Source: Akkermansiaceae bacterium
Lineage (GTDB): Bacteria; Verrucomicrobiota; Verrucomicrobiia; Verrucomicrobiales; Akkermansiaceae
Direction: 5' to 3'
Assembly (NCBI GenBank): GCA_903906515.1
Contig: CAIVKO010000010.1
Span: 1 to 43,846 of the forward strand
DNA length: 43,846 nt
Position numbers and translations under genes: made by a program. A model generated the notes under the pieces. It saw only the letters and a program-made list of their open reading frames with translations, had not been told where the DNA came from and did not search any database. Below, in pieces: positions 27,010 to 34,867 of the stretch (its first letter is position 1; each line of letters starts with the position of its first letter).

Positions 27010-28050
27010 ATGAATCCATCTGTGCCACCTGCAAAACCCGGCATTCTCCGCTACCTAGCTCCGGGTGTTGCCGGTCTGCTGGCATGGTGGTTGGTTTACC
27101 GGCATCTACAGGGTTTTTCCATCTGGTTTACCTATCATCTATTGCCAATGAAGGAGGGCAACCATCTGGCTGCGGCTGTCGAATTTTTTGTCTTCGAGAC
27201 CCCCAAGGTGCTGATGTTGCTGGCCTTGGTCGTGTTTGGGGTCGGCATCATCCGGACGTTTTTCACGCCCGAACGGACGCGGCGGATTTTGGCAGGAAAG
27301 AATGAATGGGTGGGCAATATCCTCGCGGCTCTACTGGGGATCTTCACTCCGTTCTGCTCATGCTCCGCAGTTCCCTTGTTCATCGGTTTTGTCACCACGG
27401 GTGTGCCGCTGGGTGTGACGTTCTCCTTCTTGATTGCCGCACCGATGGTGAACGAGGTGGCTCTGGTATTATTGTTCGGACTGTTTGGATGGAAAGTCGC
27501 CGGAATTTACCTCGCTACGGGGCTGTTCGTCGCGATGGCATCAGGATGGATTATGGGGCTTCTAAAATTGGAGAAGCATGTCGAGGAATGGGTTTACCAA
27601 ATCCACTGCGGTCCCGGAATGGAGATGGAACTGGATTGGCCGGGACGCATTCGCGCTGGGTTTGATTCGGTCAAGGACATCGTTGGCCGGGTGTGGCTCT
27701 ATGTATTGCTGGGAATTGCGGTAGGAGCCGGCATCCATGGATACGTGCCTGAAAATTTCATGGCCTCACTCATGGGAAAAGACGCGTGGTGGGCGGTGCC
27801 GTTGGCGGTGTTGCTCGGAGTGCCGATGTATTCAAATGCCGCAGGCATCATCCCGATCGTACAGGCGCTGCTCGGCAAAGGAGCCGCGCTCGGCACGGTG
27901 CTGGCATTCATGATGGCCGTCATCGCGCTATCGCTGCCCGAAGCCATCATTCTGCGCAAGGTGCTCAAACCCCGGTTGATCGCGACCTTTTTCGGCATCG
28001 TGGCCACGGGCATCATGCTCGTAGGTTATTTGTTCAATTTCCTCATGTGA
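27010..28050 (+). CDS. ArsP/DUF318-family permease, organoarsenical efflux
   Basis: This is a 346-residue protein with eight or more spans. The signature TPFCSCSAVPLFIGF with Cys116 and Cys118 is typical of ArsP-type permeases, which export trivalent methyl and aromatic arsenicals, and a second half-motif (PMYSNAAGIIPIVQALL) appears after a central loop (LKLEKHVEEWVYQIHCGPG). It is the last gene of the arsenical operon, 38 bases after arsG. The permease family also includes members of uncertain substrate, so arsP is likely but not certain. Confidence 0.85.
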   Translation: MNPSVPPAKPGILRYLAPGVAGLLAWWLVYRHLQGFSIWFTYHLLPMKEGNHLAAAVEFFVFETPKVLMLLALVVFGVGIIRTFFTPERTRRILAGKNEWVGNILAALLGIFTPFCSCSAVPLFIGFVTTGVPLGVTFSFLIAAPMVNEVALVLLFGLFGWKVAGIYLATGLFVAMASGWIMGLLKLEKHVEEWVYQIHCGPGMEMELDWPGRIRAGFDSVKDIVGRVWLYVLLGIAVGAGIHGYVPENFMASLMGKDAWWAVPLAVLLGVPMYSNAAGIIPIVQALLGKGAALGTVLAFMMAVIALSLPEAIILRKVLKPRLIATFFGIVATGIMLVGYLFNFLM

Positions 28051-28133
28051 CAACTACGGTCTATCGTTTTCAACCTTGCAGCCCCGGTAGTTCCGCCGGC
28101 CGACCCTACCATTTTACCAACTGCGATGCCGGA

Positions 28134-28162
28134 TTGACAGAACACCCCGGCGCAGGCATGTT
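28134..28162 (+). promoter_or_regulatory. Possible promoter of the TPR / pseudokinase-FGE operon
   Basis: TTGACA (28134-28139), a 17-base spacer and CATGTT (28157-28162). The TTGACA starts exactly 35 bases before the ATG at 28169, so a transcript start at the start codon is implied. The -10 match is only 3/6. Confidence 0.35.
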
Positions 28163-28168
28163 CGCGCC

Positions 28169-29296
28169 ATGCTTTTGGATAAGCCGCCCGCCACAAGCAC
28201 CGGAAATATTCCGGTCTTTCCCGTCGCCTGCTGGGTACTGGGCTTGATGGCGTTCACCCAGTTGCTGGTTGCGGGCATGGCGATGGCCACACGTCTGGAG
28301 GATTCCCGGCAAGTCCGAGTGGTCGAAAAAGAGGTCCTCAAATCCGTCGTAATGAGAGTGCCAACCACGGCAGCACCGACCTCCACCCCTTCATCTTCGC
28401 CGCTTGCCCTGGCTCCAGGGGTGATTTCCCGCCCACCTGCGCCACCACCCTTAGCAACTTCTCCCTCGGTGTCACCGACACCGCTGAGAACTCCGCAGAT
28501 TGCAGATCCAGGGTCCGAACGCATGGTCGATGAGGCCCGCCAAGCCCGTGTGGCGGGTGACATGGGAAAAGCCGTGATGAAACTGGAGGAGGCGCTTTCC
28601 CGATCCCCGGATGATCCTGCGGTGCATTACGAACTCGGTGTGGTGCACGAGCAAATGGGCGTGTTCGACACGGCTGCAGATCATTACGAAAAGGTCTTCA
28701 AAATGGGAATCTCTGGAGCAGGTGCGCTCTATGAACTCGCCGCAGCCAAACTCCGCGATGGTTTCGAACAACCGGATGCCATGCTCGGCAAATTGTCGCT
28801 CGGACGTGTCAGGATATTCAACGACCCCAACGCTGAGGGTGGCCAGCATGTGGTGCTGACCATTCCCGTGCAGAAATCCCCTGCGGAGGAGATCGATGTC
28901 GGAGAAATTGCGGTATCCGTGTTGTTTTTCAACCGCACGAGCTCGGGGGAAATCGTACAGCTTGAGGATGCGACATGGGTGACCGAGCAATGGGTGACTC
29001 TTCCTTTTGACTGGGCAGGTGGTGAAGAAAGCCTGCGGATGAATTACGTCATCCCCCCGCAGGACAAGCAAACTGAACATCTTTTCGGAGACCGCACCTA
29101 TTATGGACAAGTGGTTTCATTAATCTACAAGGGCACCGTGCTCGACGTGCAGGCATGGCCGCGCGATCTGGCCGCCAGAATTCCAAAGCCCCCCGCAACC
29201 GGCCCCGGCAATGGAATGCTTCCCGAATTCCAGGACAAACTGCCACCTGACTTTGATCCGGAAAACCCACTCCTGCCTGCTCTGCCCGTTAAATAG
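28169..29296 (+). CDS. Membrane-anchored TPR protein
   Basis: This is a 375-residue protein. One span lies near residues 16-40 (PVACWVLGLMAFTQLLVAGM). A Pro/Ser/Thr-rich linker follows (about 60-110), then TPR-like units (RVAGDMGKAVMKLEEALSRS, DDPAVHYELGVVHEQMGVF, DTAADHYEKVFKMG). The last 190 residues form a beta-rich domain of unknown family. It is the first of two genes with the pseudokinase-FGE fusion 24 bases downstream, which suggests a membrane complex. A promoter-like TTGACA sits 35 bases upstream of the start. Confidence 0.75.
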   Translation: MLLDKPPATSTGNIPVFPVACWVLGLMAFTQLLVAGMAMATRLEDSRQVRVVEKEVLKSVVMRVPTTAAPTSTPSSSPLALAPGVISRPPAPPPLATSPSVSPTPLRTPQIADPGSERMVDEARQARVAGDMGKAVMKLEEALSRSPDDPAVHYELGVVHEQMGVFDTAADHYEKVFKMGISGAGALYELAAAKLRDGFEQPDAMLGKLSLGRVRIFNDPNAEGGQHVVLTIPVQKSPAEEIDVGEIAVSVLFFNRTSSGEIVQLEDATWVTEQWVTLPFDWAGGEESLRMNYVIPPQDKQTEHLFGDRTYYGQVVSLIYKGTVLDVQAWPRDLAARIPKPPATGPGNGMLPEFQDKLPPDFDPENPLLPALPVK

Positions 29297-29320
29297 TTTT
29301 TGCCTGTTCATCCATCCCTT

Positions 29321-30814
29321 ATGAATTCCATCCCCGACGACCGTCTTCTCGGTGAATACCGCCTCGTGGAACTTCTGTCAGAGAACGAAATGACAAAAAC
29401 CTGGCTGGCCGAGCAGGTTTCAGTGGCCCGTCGCGTGTTGGTGGACGAACTGCGCCGGGAAAGATTCTATTTGCAGGACGAATTTCTAGCAGACGTGCGT
29501 GCCAAGGCGGGCGTCGAGCACCCATTGATCGGTTCCGTGTACGAAGCCGTCTCCGAGCCGGAGTTGTGTTTTTTCGCACACGAATTGTTGCCGGGAGCAA
29601 CCTTGGAAGATCGGAAAAAGGCCGCTGCCCCTTTCCGTCCGATCCGGTTGTCACACATGCTGCGCCGTATTTCCGAAGCGCATCTTCAGCATGAAGCGTT
29701 GAAACAATCAACCTCGCCGATGGATTTGAAACACGTCCATCTGGATGATCAGGGAGTTCTCCGCATGGATAATCTCGCCATCGCAGGTGAGCGTTCCCCG
29801 GAGGAATCAGTCCGGGACATCACTCACCTCGGAGAAGCCATGAAGCCGCTTGTGGCGGATAGCCAGCCTGGCAGCACCCGAGTCCTCACCCTGCTGGCAT
29901 GGATGACTGGCAAACAGATTGAAAAACCGCTCACTTGGGAACAGGTCCGCGAAATCTGCGAACAAATCGAACAACAACTCACCGACCCACCGCCACCCGC
30001 CGCTCCCACACAACCCGGATTGCGCCCGGCCAAGAAGCCGTCGCTCGCGTTTATCACCATCACCGGCGCGATTGCCATGATCGCCGTCATCATTCTGGGA
30101 CTCAAAATGAGGCCGGAAACCCGAATCCCACCTCCGAAAATCAATCTAACGGATGCAATCCGCATTCCCGGCGGCAAGAAACCCACCCCGGACGGCACCG
30201 AGGAGGACCTCCACGCATTCCGGATCTCCGCCCAGGAAGTCACCATCGGCCAATACGCGGATTTCCTTGAGACACTCGAAACCCTCTCCAAAAACCAACG
30301 GGAACGCACCTTCGATCACGAAAGCCAGCCACCGGAAAAAACCAGCCACCAACCGGACGACTGGGCCGCTTTGTTAGCCGCCGCCAAGGCCGGTAAAATC
30401 TGGAATACCCAGCCCGTGTCACTCGATTCGCCGGTCATTGGGGTGGATTGGTGGGACTGCACGGCATACGCGGAATGGAAACAAGCCCGCCTGCCGTCCC
30501 AAGAAGAATGGTTTGCCGCGCTGTGCCAGGACGAAGCCTTGTCCGCCACTATCAAACCGTCCGGATGGATCCCCGTCACTGCGGAAACCACAGACCGGAC
30601 AAAAACAGGACTGGTCGGCATGGCGGGTTCGGTTTGTGAATGGACACGCCGCCCTGCTGCAAATCCCGCCAACCCGCTCGGCGAGCGCAACTGGGTCATC
30701 ATCGGAGGGTCATTTCTCAAACCCGGCAGCAACGCCCTAACCCGCGAGTGGACGGACAACCGCTTGCTCCGGCGCTCCGACCTCGGATTCAGGATCGCGT
30801 TCGATGCCAACTGA
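29321..30814 (+). CDS. Pseudokinase-TM-FGE-sulfatase fusion protein
   Basis: This is a 497-residue protein. Residues about 13-220 align with a Ser/Thr kinase fold: GEYRLVELLSENEMTKTWLA (glycine loop, degenerate), VLVDEL where the VAVK lysine should be (Asp42 instead of Lys), MDLKHVHLDDQG as the catalytic loop with only DLK kept, and DNL in place of DFG. It is therefore almost certainly catalytically dead. A Pro-rich linker and one span (241-263) follow, and residues about 275-497 form an FGE-sulfatase (SUMF1-like) domain (RISAQEVTIGQYADF, GLVGMAGSVCEWTRR, IIGGSFL). Such fusions are typical of this phylum. It likely has its kinase-like part inside and the FGE-like part outside the membrane. 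Confidence 0.85.
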   Translation: MNSIPDDRLLGEYRLVELLSENEMTKTWLAEQVSVARRVLVDELRRERFYLQDEFLADVRAKAGVEHPLIGSVYEAVSEPELCFFAHELLPGATLEDRKKAAAPFRPIRLSHMLRRISEAHLQHEALKQSTSPMDLKHVHLDDQGVLRMDNLAIAGERSPEESVRDITHLGEAMKPLVADSQPGSTRVLTLLAWMTGKQIEKPLTWEQVREICEQIEQQLTDPPPPAAPTQPGLRPAKKPSLAFITITGAIAMIAVIILGLKMRPETRIPPPKINLTDAIRIPGGKKPTPDGTEEDLHAFRISAQEVTIGQYADFLETLETLSKNQRERTFDHESQPPEKTSHQPDDWAALLAAAKAGKIWNTQPVSLDSPVIGVDWWDCTAYAEWKQARLPSQEEWFAALCQDEALSATIKPSGWIPVTAETTDRTKTGLVGMAGSVCEWTRRPAANPANPLGERNWVIIGGSFLKPGSNALTREWTDNRLLRRSDLGFRIAFDAN

Positions 30815-30916
30815 GCTGGATGCGGGAACAAATCATCACTTTTCCGCAAACGAAATGCGAATGACCCGGTTGCGGGCTTGCGGGTGGAGCCATGAGGTGG
30901 TTTGTTGACGGCACGA

Positions 30917-31381
30917 ATGCACTTGCGGCTGTCAGATCAGGAACTTGCGACTTTGGTGGAAATGGTCAGCCTAGCGGCCAACGTGGCGTCGTGGAACCAG
31001 AAGGAATCCTCCACCAACCGGGTCGCGGCCTTCGAGGACCTTGAAAGCAAGATCTTGGAAAAGGCCGGGCACTCGGGACTGGGCGATTGGATCGAGTTCG
31101 ACGAAGAAACCCGGCGTTTCCGGGTGAAGCAGGAGATCGAGGAGCGCTTGTTTTACCACGAGTGCTACGATGAATTCCGCAATGAAAGCTTCTGGGACGA
31201 ACTCGCCGTGCGCTTAGCCGACCGCGATCTGGCCCGTGCCATCGGCTTCGCCGCCTGGGAAAAACTCAGCGAGGAAGAGCGCCGCAGCCGCACCACCAGT
31301 TGGGAAAAACGCTATTGGGAGGAATTCACCAAGCACGGCGTGGACCGCGTGGTGGTCGTGACTCCGCCGGGTGAGGGCTGA
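30917..31381 (+). CDS. Hypothetical protein, acidic helical
   Basis: This is a 154-residue cytosolic protein. The ATG at 30917 (MHLRLSDQELATLV) is preferred to the TTG at 30902. It has no signal peptide and no transmembrane segment. Composition is rich in Glu, Arg and Trp with predicted helices (ASWNQKESSTNRVAAFEDLES, FRVKQEIEERLFYHECYDEF). No family is recognised. It stands alone between the FGE fusion and the porin. Confidence 0.65.
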   Translation: MHLRLSDQELATLVEMVSLAANVASWNQKESSTNRVAAFEDLESKILEKAGHSGLGDWIEFDEETRRFRVKQEIEERLFYHECYDEFRNESFWDELAVRLADRDLARAIGFAAWEKLSEEERRSRTTSWEKRYWEEFTKHGVDRVVVVTPPGEG

Positions 31382-31547
31382 GAATAGGGTCGCACTGACC
31401 TTATTGTTTCACAAGCTTCGCATCAGTTGCTCACAGCTTGCATCCGGGTCCGTGTAATCAGACACCCCCGGTCTTCCCGCGAGGCGGCATCCCGGAAATA
31501 TGATTACAGGAGCCTTAATCGCAAGAGCCGCATATCAATCTAACACA

Positions 31548-32765
31548 ATGATCACATCACGCATCGTCACCGGCATTTTTCTGTTAAACATGGGATCGTT
31601 ATCCCTCATTTCCGCCGAACCTGTTCCAACACCTGGGGCCACCGGTTTGCTGGTAGGTAAACTGGCCGAAGGCTCCGCGTATGACCAGATCTGGTCGATC
31701 CCCACGCTTTACAAGAACGAGGGAAACCCGGTGCTCCAGGAACTGGCGCTTGTCGGCCAACTGCAAACCCAATACGCCTACGGCTCGGATGACTCTGGAA
31801 ATTTCGGCACGAAGGACCGTCCGGATGACCTGACCTGGGGCGACACCGAAGTCCGGCGTTTCCGCCTCGGCATGAAAGGCAAGTTGTTCGGCAAACTGAC
31901 ATTCCTCTATCTAACCGACCTTAATCCGGATCTTTCGCCGCGCATTTACAAACGCACGCCGGAAATGTATTTCACCTACACCGAGAATGACGCGTTCAAC
32001 ATTTCAGCCGGCAAGACCGAATTGAAGTTCAACCGCGAACAGGAATATTCATCGCGCGATTTCCTGCCATTCGAGCGCTCGGCGCTGGGCAACATGTTCT
32101 ACGGCGGAGAACTCACCGGGGTATGGGCCAGCGGCAAGGGCATCGCAGGCGGCTGGCTCTATTATCTCGGAGCCTACAGCAACGACCGCGTGGACGAATG
32201 GTCGCACTTCAACGGCGGAACGATCCTCCTCGGCAAGATCGGCTACGACTACACCAAACACACTGGATTCGATCTAGCAGAGGTGAAGTTTCAATACCTG
32301 CACAACTCCGAGCCCGGATTCCGCGAGGATTCAGCATGCATGAAATCGCCGTCCTACTCGGACTGCATTTCGATTTCCAACCAGATCACCGAAGGACCGT
32401 TCGATCTAACCACAGAATTCCTCTGGGGTGCCGGCGTGAACGGCGTGGCTGATGTCTGCGGCCTTTCCGCGATGGCCAATTATTCGTTCACGAAAAACCT
32501 GCAATTGATCACCACCTGGGAGGTGGCGGGCAGCAGCGATGACAACGGGGTGTTCCTACCCACACGCTACGAAGCGCTTGCCCCGGGCGTGGGTGATGCC
32601 AAAGGCGACGCCTACTTCGCCGGATACGCCGGCCTGAATTATTATATCTACGGACAAAAACTCAAGCTGATGTCCGGCCTGAAATACAGCTATCTGGACG
32701 GCGGCTCAGGCGGCGGCGACTTCAACGGTTGGACCTGGCTCTGCGGCGTGCGCATGGCGTTCTGA
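31548..32765 (+). CDS. OprP/OprO-type outer membrane porin
   Basis: This is a 405-residue protein. The start at 31548 begins a signal peptide (RIVTGIFLLNMGSLSLISA, cut before EP); the in-frame start at 31500 only adds unstructured sequence. The mature protein is a run of amphipathic beta-strands rich in Tyr, Gly, Phe and Trp (FRLGMKGKLFGKLTFLYLTDL, AFNISAGKTELKFNRE, GDAYFAGYAGLNYYIYGQ) and ends in Phe (VRMAF), the usual outer-membrane insertion signal. It is most like phosphate-selective porins. The promoter region (31382-31547) shows no Pho box that I can recognise. It is convergent with the small repeat protein. Confidence 0.88.
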   Translation: MITSRIVTGIFLLNMGSLSLISAEPVPTPGATGLLVGKLAEGSAYDQIWSIPTLYKNEGNPVLQELALVGQLQTQYAYGSDDSGNFGTKDRPDDLTWGDTEVRRFRLGMKGKLFGKLTFLYLTDLNPDLSPRIYKRTPEMYFTYTENDAFNISAGKTELKFNREQEYSSRDFLPFERSALGNMFYGGELTGVWASGKGIAGGWLYYLGAYSNDRVDEWSHFNGGTILLGKIGYDYTKHTGFDLAEVKFQYLHNSEPGFREDSACMKSPSYSDCISISNQITEGPFDLTTEFLWGAGVNGVADVCGLSAMANYSFTKNLQLITTWEVAGSSDDNGVFLPTRYEALAPGVGDAKGDAYFAGYAGLNYYIYGQKLKLMSGLKYSYLDGGSGGGDFNGWTWLCGVRMAF

Positions 32766-32785
32766 ATTCAGGATTCATGGCCATT

Positions 32786-33112
32786 TCATTTTTCGATGGA
32801 CGACTTGATTTGTTGGATCTGCTCGGCGTTCAGACCGGCGTTCTCCAGACCCTTGTCGGCGGCGGCGGCATCCGTGGCCTTCCATTTTTGATAGATCGCA
32901 GTGGCGGTGGAGACACTCAGATTCTCTTCCGTGATGGCACGGACATTTCCCATCGCGGCGGCTGGCTTTTTCCCATAGAGGGAAAAAGCCAGCGAACTGC
33001 GGGCCTGATCAAGCTCAGGGCCGTCTCCCTGCTCCGCAAGCCAGATGGCGGCGGCATCGGGATTCGTGGCTGCCCACGAGCTGACCACGAGGATCAGGGG
33101 ATTGGCTTTCAT
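32786..33112 (-). CDS. Short WA-x-DP-x-AA repeat protein
   Basis: This is a 108-residue ORF. SSWAATNPDAAAIWLAEQGDGPEL is one unit of the helical repeat found in long secreted verrucomicrobial proteins (WAxxDPxAAaxWl), and a second, weaker unit follows. It lacks the signal peptide and the many repeats of the long relatives. It may be a small stand-alone member or the end of a decayed gene. Two short dyads (33138-33154 and CGATA-TT-TATCG at 33169-33180) and a promoter-like TTGATA lie upstream. Confidence 0.6.
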   Translation of the reverse strand: MKANPLILVVSSWAATNPDAAAIWLAEQGDGPELDQARSSLAFSLYGKKPAAAMGNVRAITEENLSVSTATAIYQKWKATDAAAADKGLENAGLNAEQIQQIKSSIEK

Positions 33113-33137
33113 GGGTATAGGTAATTTTGGTGGGGAG

Positions 33138-33154
33138 ATCTGATATACTCAGAT
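33138..33154. promoter_or_regulatory. Dyad upstream of the small repeat protein
   Basis: ATCTGA (33138-33143), TATAC, TCAGAT (33149-33154) is a perfect 6-bp inverted repeat, 26-42 bases upstream of the minus-strand start at 33112. It could be an operator or an mRNA hairpin. The rest of 33113-33363 shows no gene. Confidence 0.3.
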
Positions 33155-33363
33155 GACATGAGGCATTGCGATATTTATCGAAATTTCAGGCAAATCTATC
33201 AAGGCACCTGAGCCTCTGTTGTTTTCAAGAGCTCACCGGTCGTTGTGATTCAGTTTTCGGGCCAGTGTTCCCGAGTCGCCTAGGGATTTGATGTTCACGA
33301 AAGCACCGTCGCGCGTTTACGCTTGGCCGGGGCGGCTTTTCCGCATATATCGCGCGTTCACCC

Positions 33364-34497
33364 GTGTCTTTTTCCCTTCTTTCCACCGATATTTCGAGTT
33401 CCGCCCGTCTTGGCCAGCTGGTCCTCCCGCACGGCACGGTGGAAACCCCGATTTTCATGCCGGTGGGCACCCAGGGATCAGTGAAAACCCTGCATCCGGC
33501 AGAACTCGACTTACTGGGCGCGCAAATCATCCTCGGCAACACCTATCACCTTTGGCTGCGGCCCGGCCATGAATTGATCCGCGAAATGGGCGGCCTGCAC
33601 GGTTTCACCACCTGGCAAAAGCCGTTTCTCACGGATTCCGGGGGGTTCCAGGTCTGGTCGCTGGCCAAACTCCGAAAGATCACGGAAGAGGGCGTTCGCT
33701 TCAACAACCACCTCGATGGCTCCAAGATGCTGCTCACCCCGGAGCTCAGCATGGAAATCCAGGCTGCGCTCGGCTCAGACATTGCCATGCTCTTCGACGA
33801 GTGCCCGCCCTACCCGTGCGATGAGGCGTACGCCGCGAAGTCGCTCGCCCTGACCACCCGCTGGGCGCGGCGCTGCAAGGACTGGGTCACCGCGAACGAA
33901 CCCCGCTCCGGCGAGGGACGGCAGCAGCATTTCGGCATCGTCCAAGGCTCGGTCTTCGCCGATTTACGCGAACAATCGGCCCGGGAACTGGTGAATCTCG
34001 GCTTCGACGGCTACGCGATCGGCGGGGTGTCGGTGGGCGAACCGGAGCATGAAATGTTCCGCGCTATCGAAAATGCCGTGCCATTCCTGCCGCAGGACAA
34101 GCCGCGCTATGCCATGGGACTGGGCACTCCGCCGCAAATTTTGGAAATGATCGCCCGTGGCGTGGACATGTTCGACTGCGTGATGCCCACCCGCATCGCC
34201 CGCCATGGTGTGGCCTTCACTCTCGACGGCCCCCTCCACATCAAGAACCTGATCCACGCCAAAGACCCCCGTCCGATCTGCGAATCGGCCCACCCGCATG
34301 TGGCCGGATTTTCCCGTTCCTACCTCCGGCATCTGTTCCGGGCGGGCGAAATCCTCGCTTTGCGGTTGCTTTCCTTCCACAATCTGCATTTCTACCTGCG
34401 CCTCGTCGCCGGTGCACGGGAGGCGATTGCCTCGGGAACCTTCTCCGAGTATAAAGAATCCTTCATCCGGCGCTACAACCCATCCTCAAATTTATGA
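33364..34497 (+). CDS. tgt: Queuine tRNA-ribosyltransferase with unusual zinc site
   Basis: This is a 377-residue protein starting at GTG. It swaps guanine-34 for preQ1 in tRNAs with GUN anticodons. The TIM-barrel catalytic motifs are intact: FLTDSGGFQVW (Asp91), FDECPPYPCDEAY, IVQGSVFADLR, IGGVSVGEP and DCVMPTR with the nucleophile Asp271. The zinc-binding segment is not: other bacterial enzymes have CxCxxC shortly before the SRxYLxH motif, but here it reads ICESAHPHVAGFSRSYLRH, with a single Cys306 plus His310 and His312; the later His339 (SFHNLHFY) is kept. Zinc may be held by Cys/His/His/His or lost. First gene of tgt-yajC-secDF; its stop overlaps yajC (ATGA). Confidence 0.94.
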   Translation: MSFSLLSTDISSSARLGQLVLPHGTVETPIFMPVGTQGSVKTLHPAELDLLGAQIILGNTYHLWLRPGHELIREMGGLHGFTTWQKPFLTDSGGFQVWSLAKLRKITEEGVRFNNHLDGSKMLLTPELSMEIQAALGSDIAMLFDECPPYPCDEAYAAKSLALTTRWARRCKDWVTANEPRSGEGRQQHFGIVQGSVFADLREQSARELVNLGFDGYAIGGVSVGEPEHEMFRAIENAVPFLPQDKPRYAMGLGTPPQILEMIARGVDMFDCVMPTRIARHGVAFTLDGPLHIKNLIHAKDPRPICESAHPHVAGFSRSYLRHLFRAGEILALRLLSFHNLHFYLRLVAGAREAIASGTFSEYKESFIRRYNPSSNL

Positions 34498-34832
34498 CAC
34501 TAATCCACACCCTGTTGCCCACCACGTTGCTTGCCCAAACCCCTCCTGCCGGAGGCATCCTCGGCAATCCCATGATCATGATGGGGCTCATGATCGTGAT
34601 GTTCTACTTCCTGCTCATCCGCCCGCAACAACGCCAGCGCAAGGAACAAACTGCCCGCATCGCCGCCCTGCAAAATGGCGACAAAGTGGTCACCGCCGCC
34701 GGTATCCACGGCATCGTCCACAACGTGAAGGAACACACGGTGATGGTTAAAGTCGCCGAGGGCACCATGATCGAATTCGATAAAATGGCCATCACTCACG
34801 TCCACAAAAAGGAAACACCGGCCACCAAGTAA
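34494..34832 (+). CDS. yajC: Sec translocase accessory subunit YajC
   Basis: This is a 112-residue inner-membrane protein. One span (MIMMGLMIVMFYFLLI) is followed by RPQQRQRKEQTARIAAL and the KVVTAAGIHGIVHNVKEHTV segment that define YajC. It sits between tgt and secDF, the classic order, and works with SecDF and YidC at the SecYEG channel. Its ATG overlaps the tgt stop. Confidence 0.95.
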   Translation: MTLIHTLLPTTLLAQTPPAGGILGNPMIMMGLMIVMFYFLLIRPQQRQRKEQTARIAALQNGDKVVTAAGIHGIVHNVKEHTVMVKVAEGTMIEFDKMAITHVHKKETPATK

Positions 34833-34867
34833 GCCGCTTCCCGCATCCCGATTCCCGACCTACTATC

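Noticed and set aside
28086-28110. GGTAG ... CTACC with inner GCCGGC after the arsP-like gene as a terminator.
   Set aside because: The stem is short with mismatches and there is only a weak T-run, so it is not strong enough to list as a feature.
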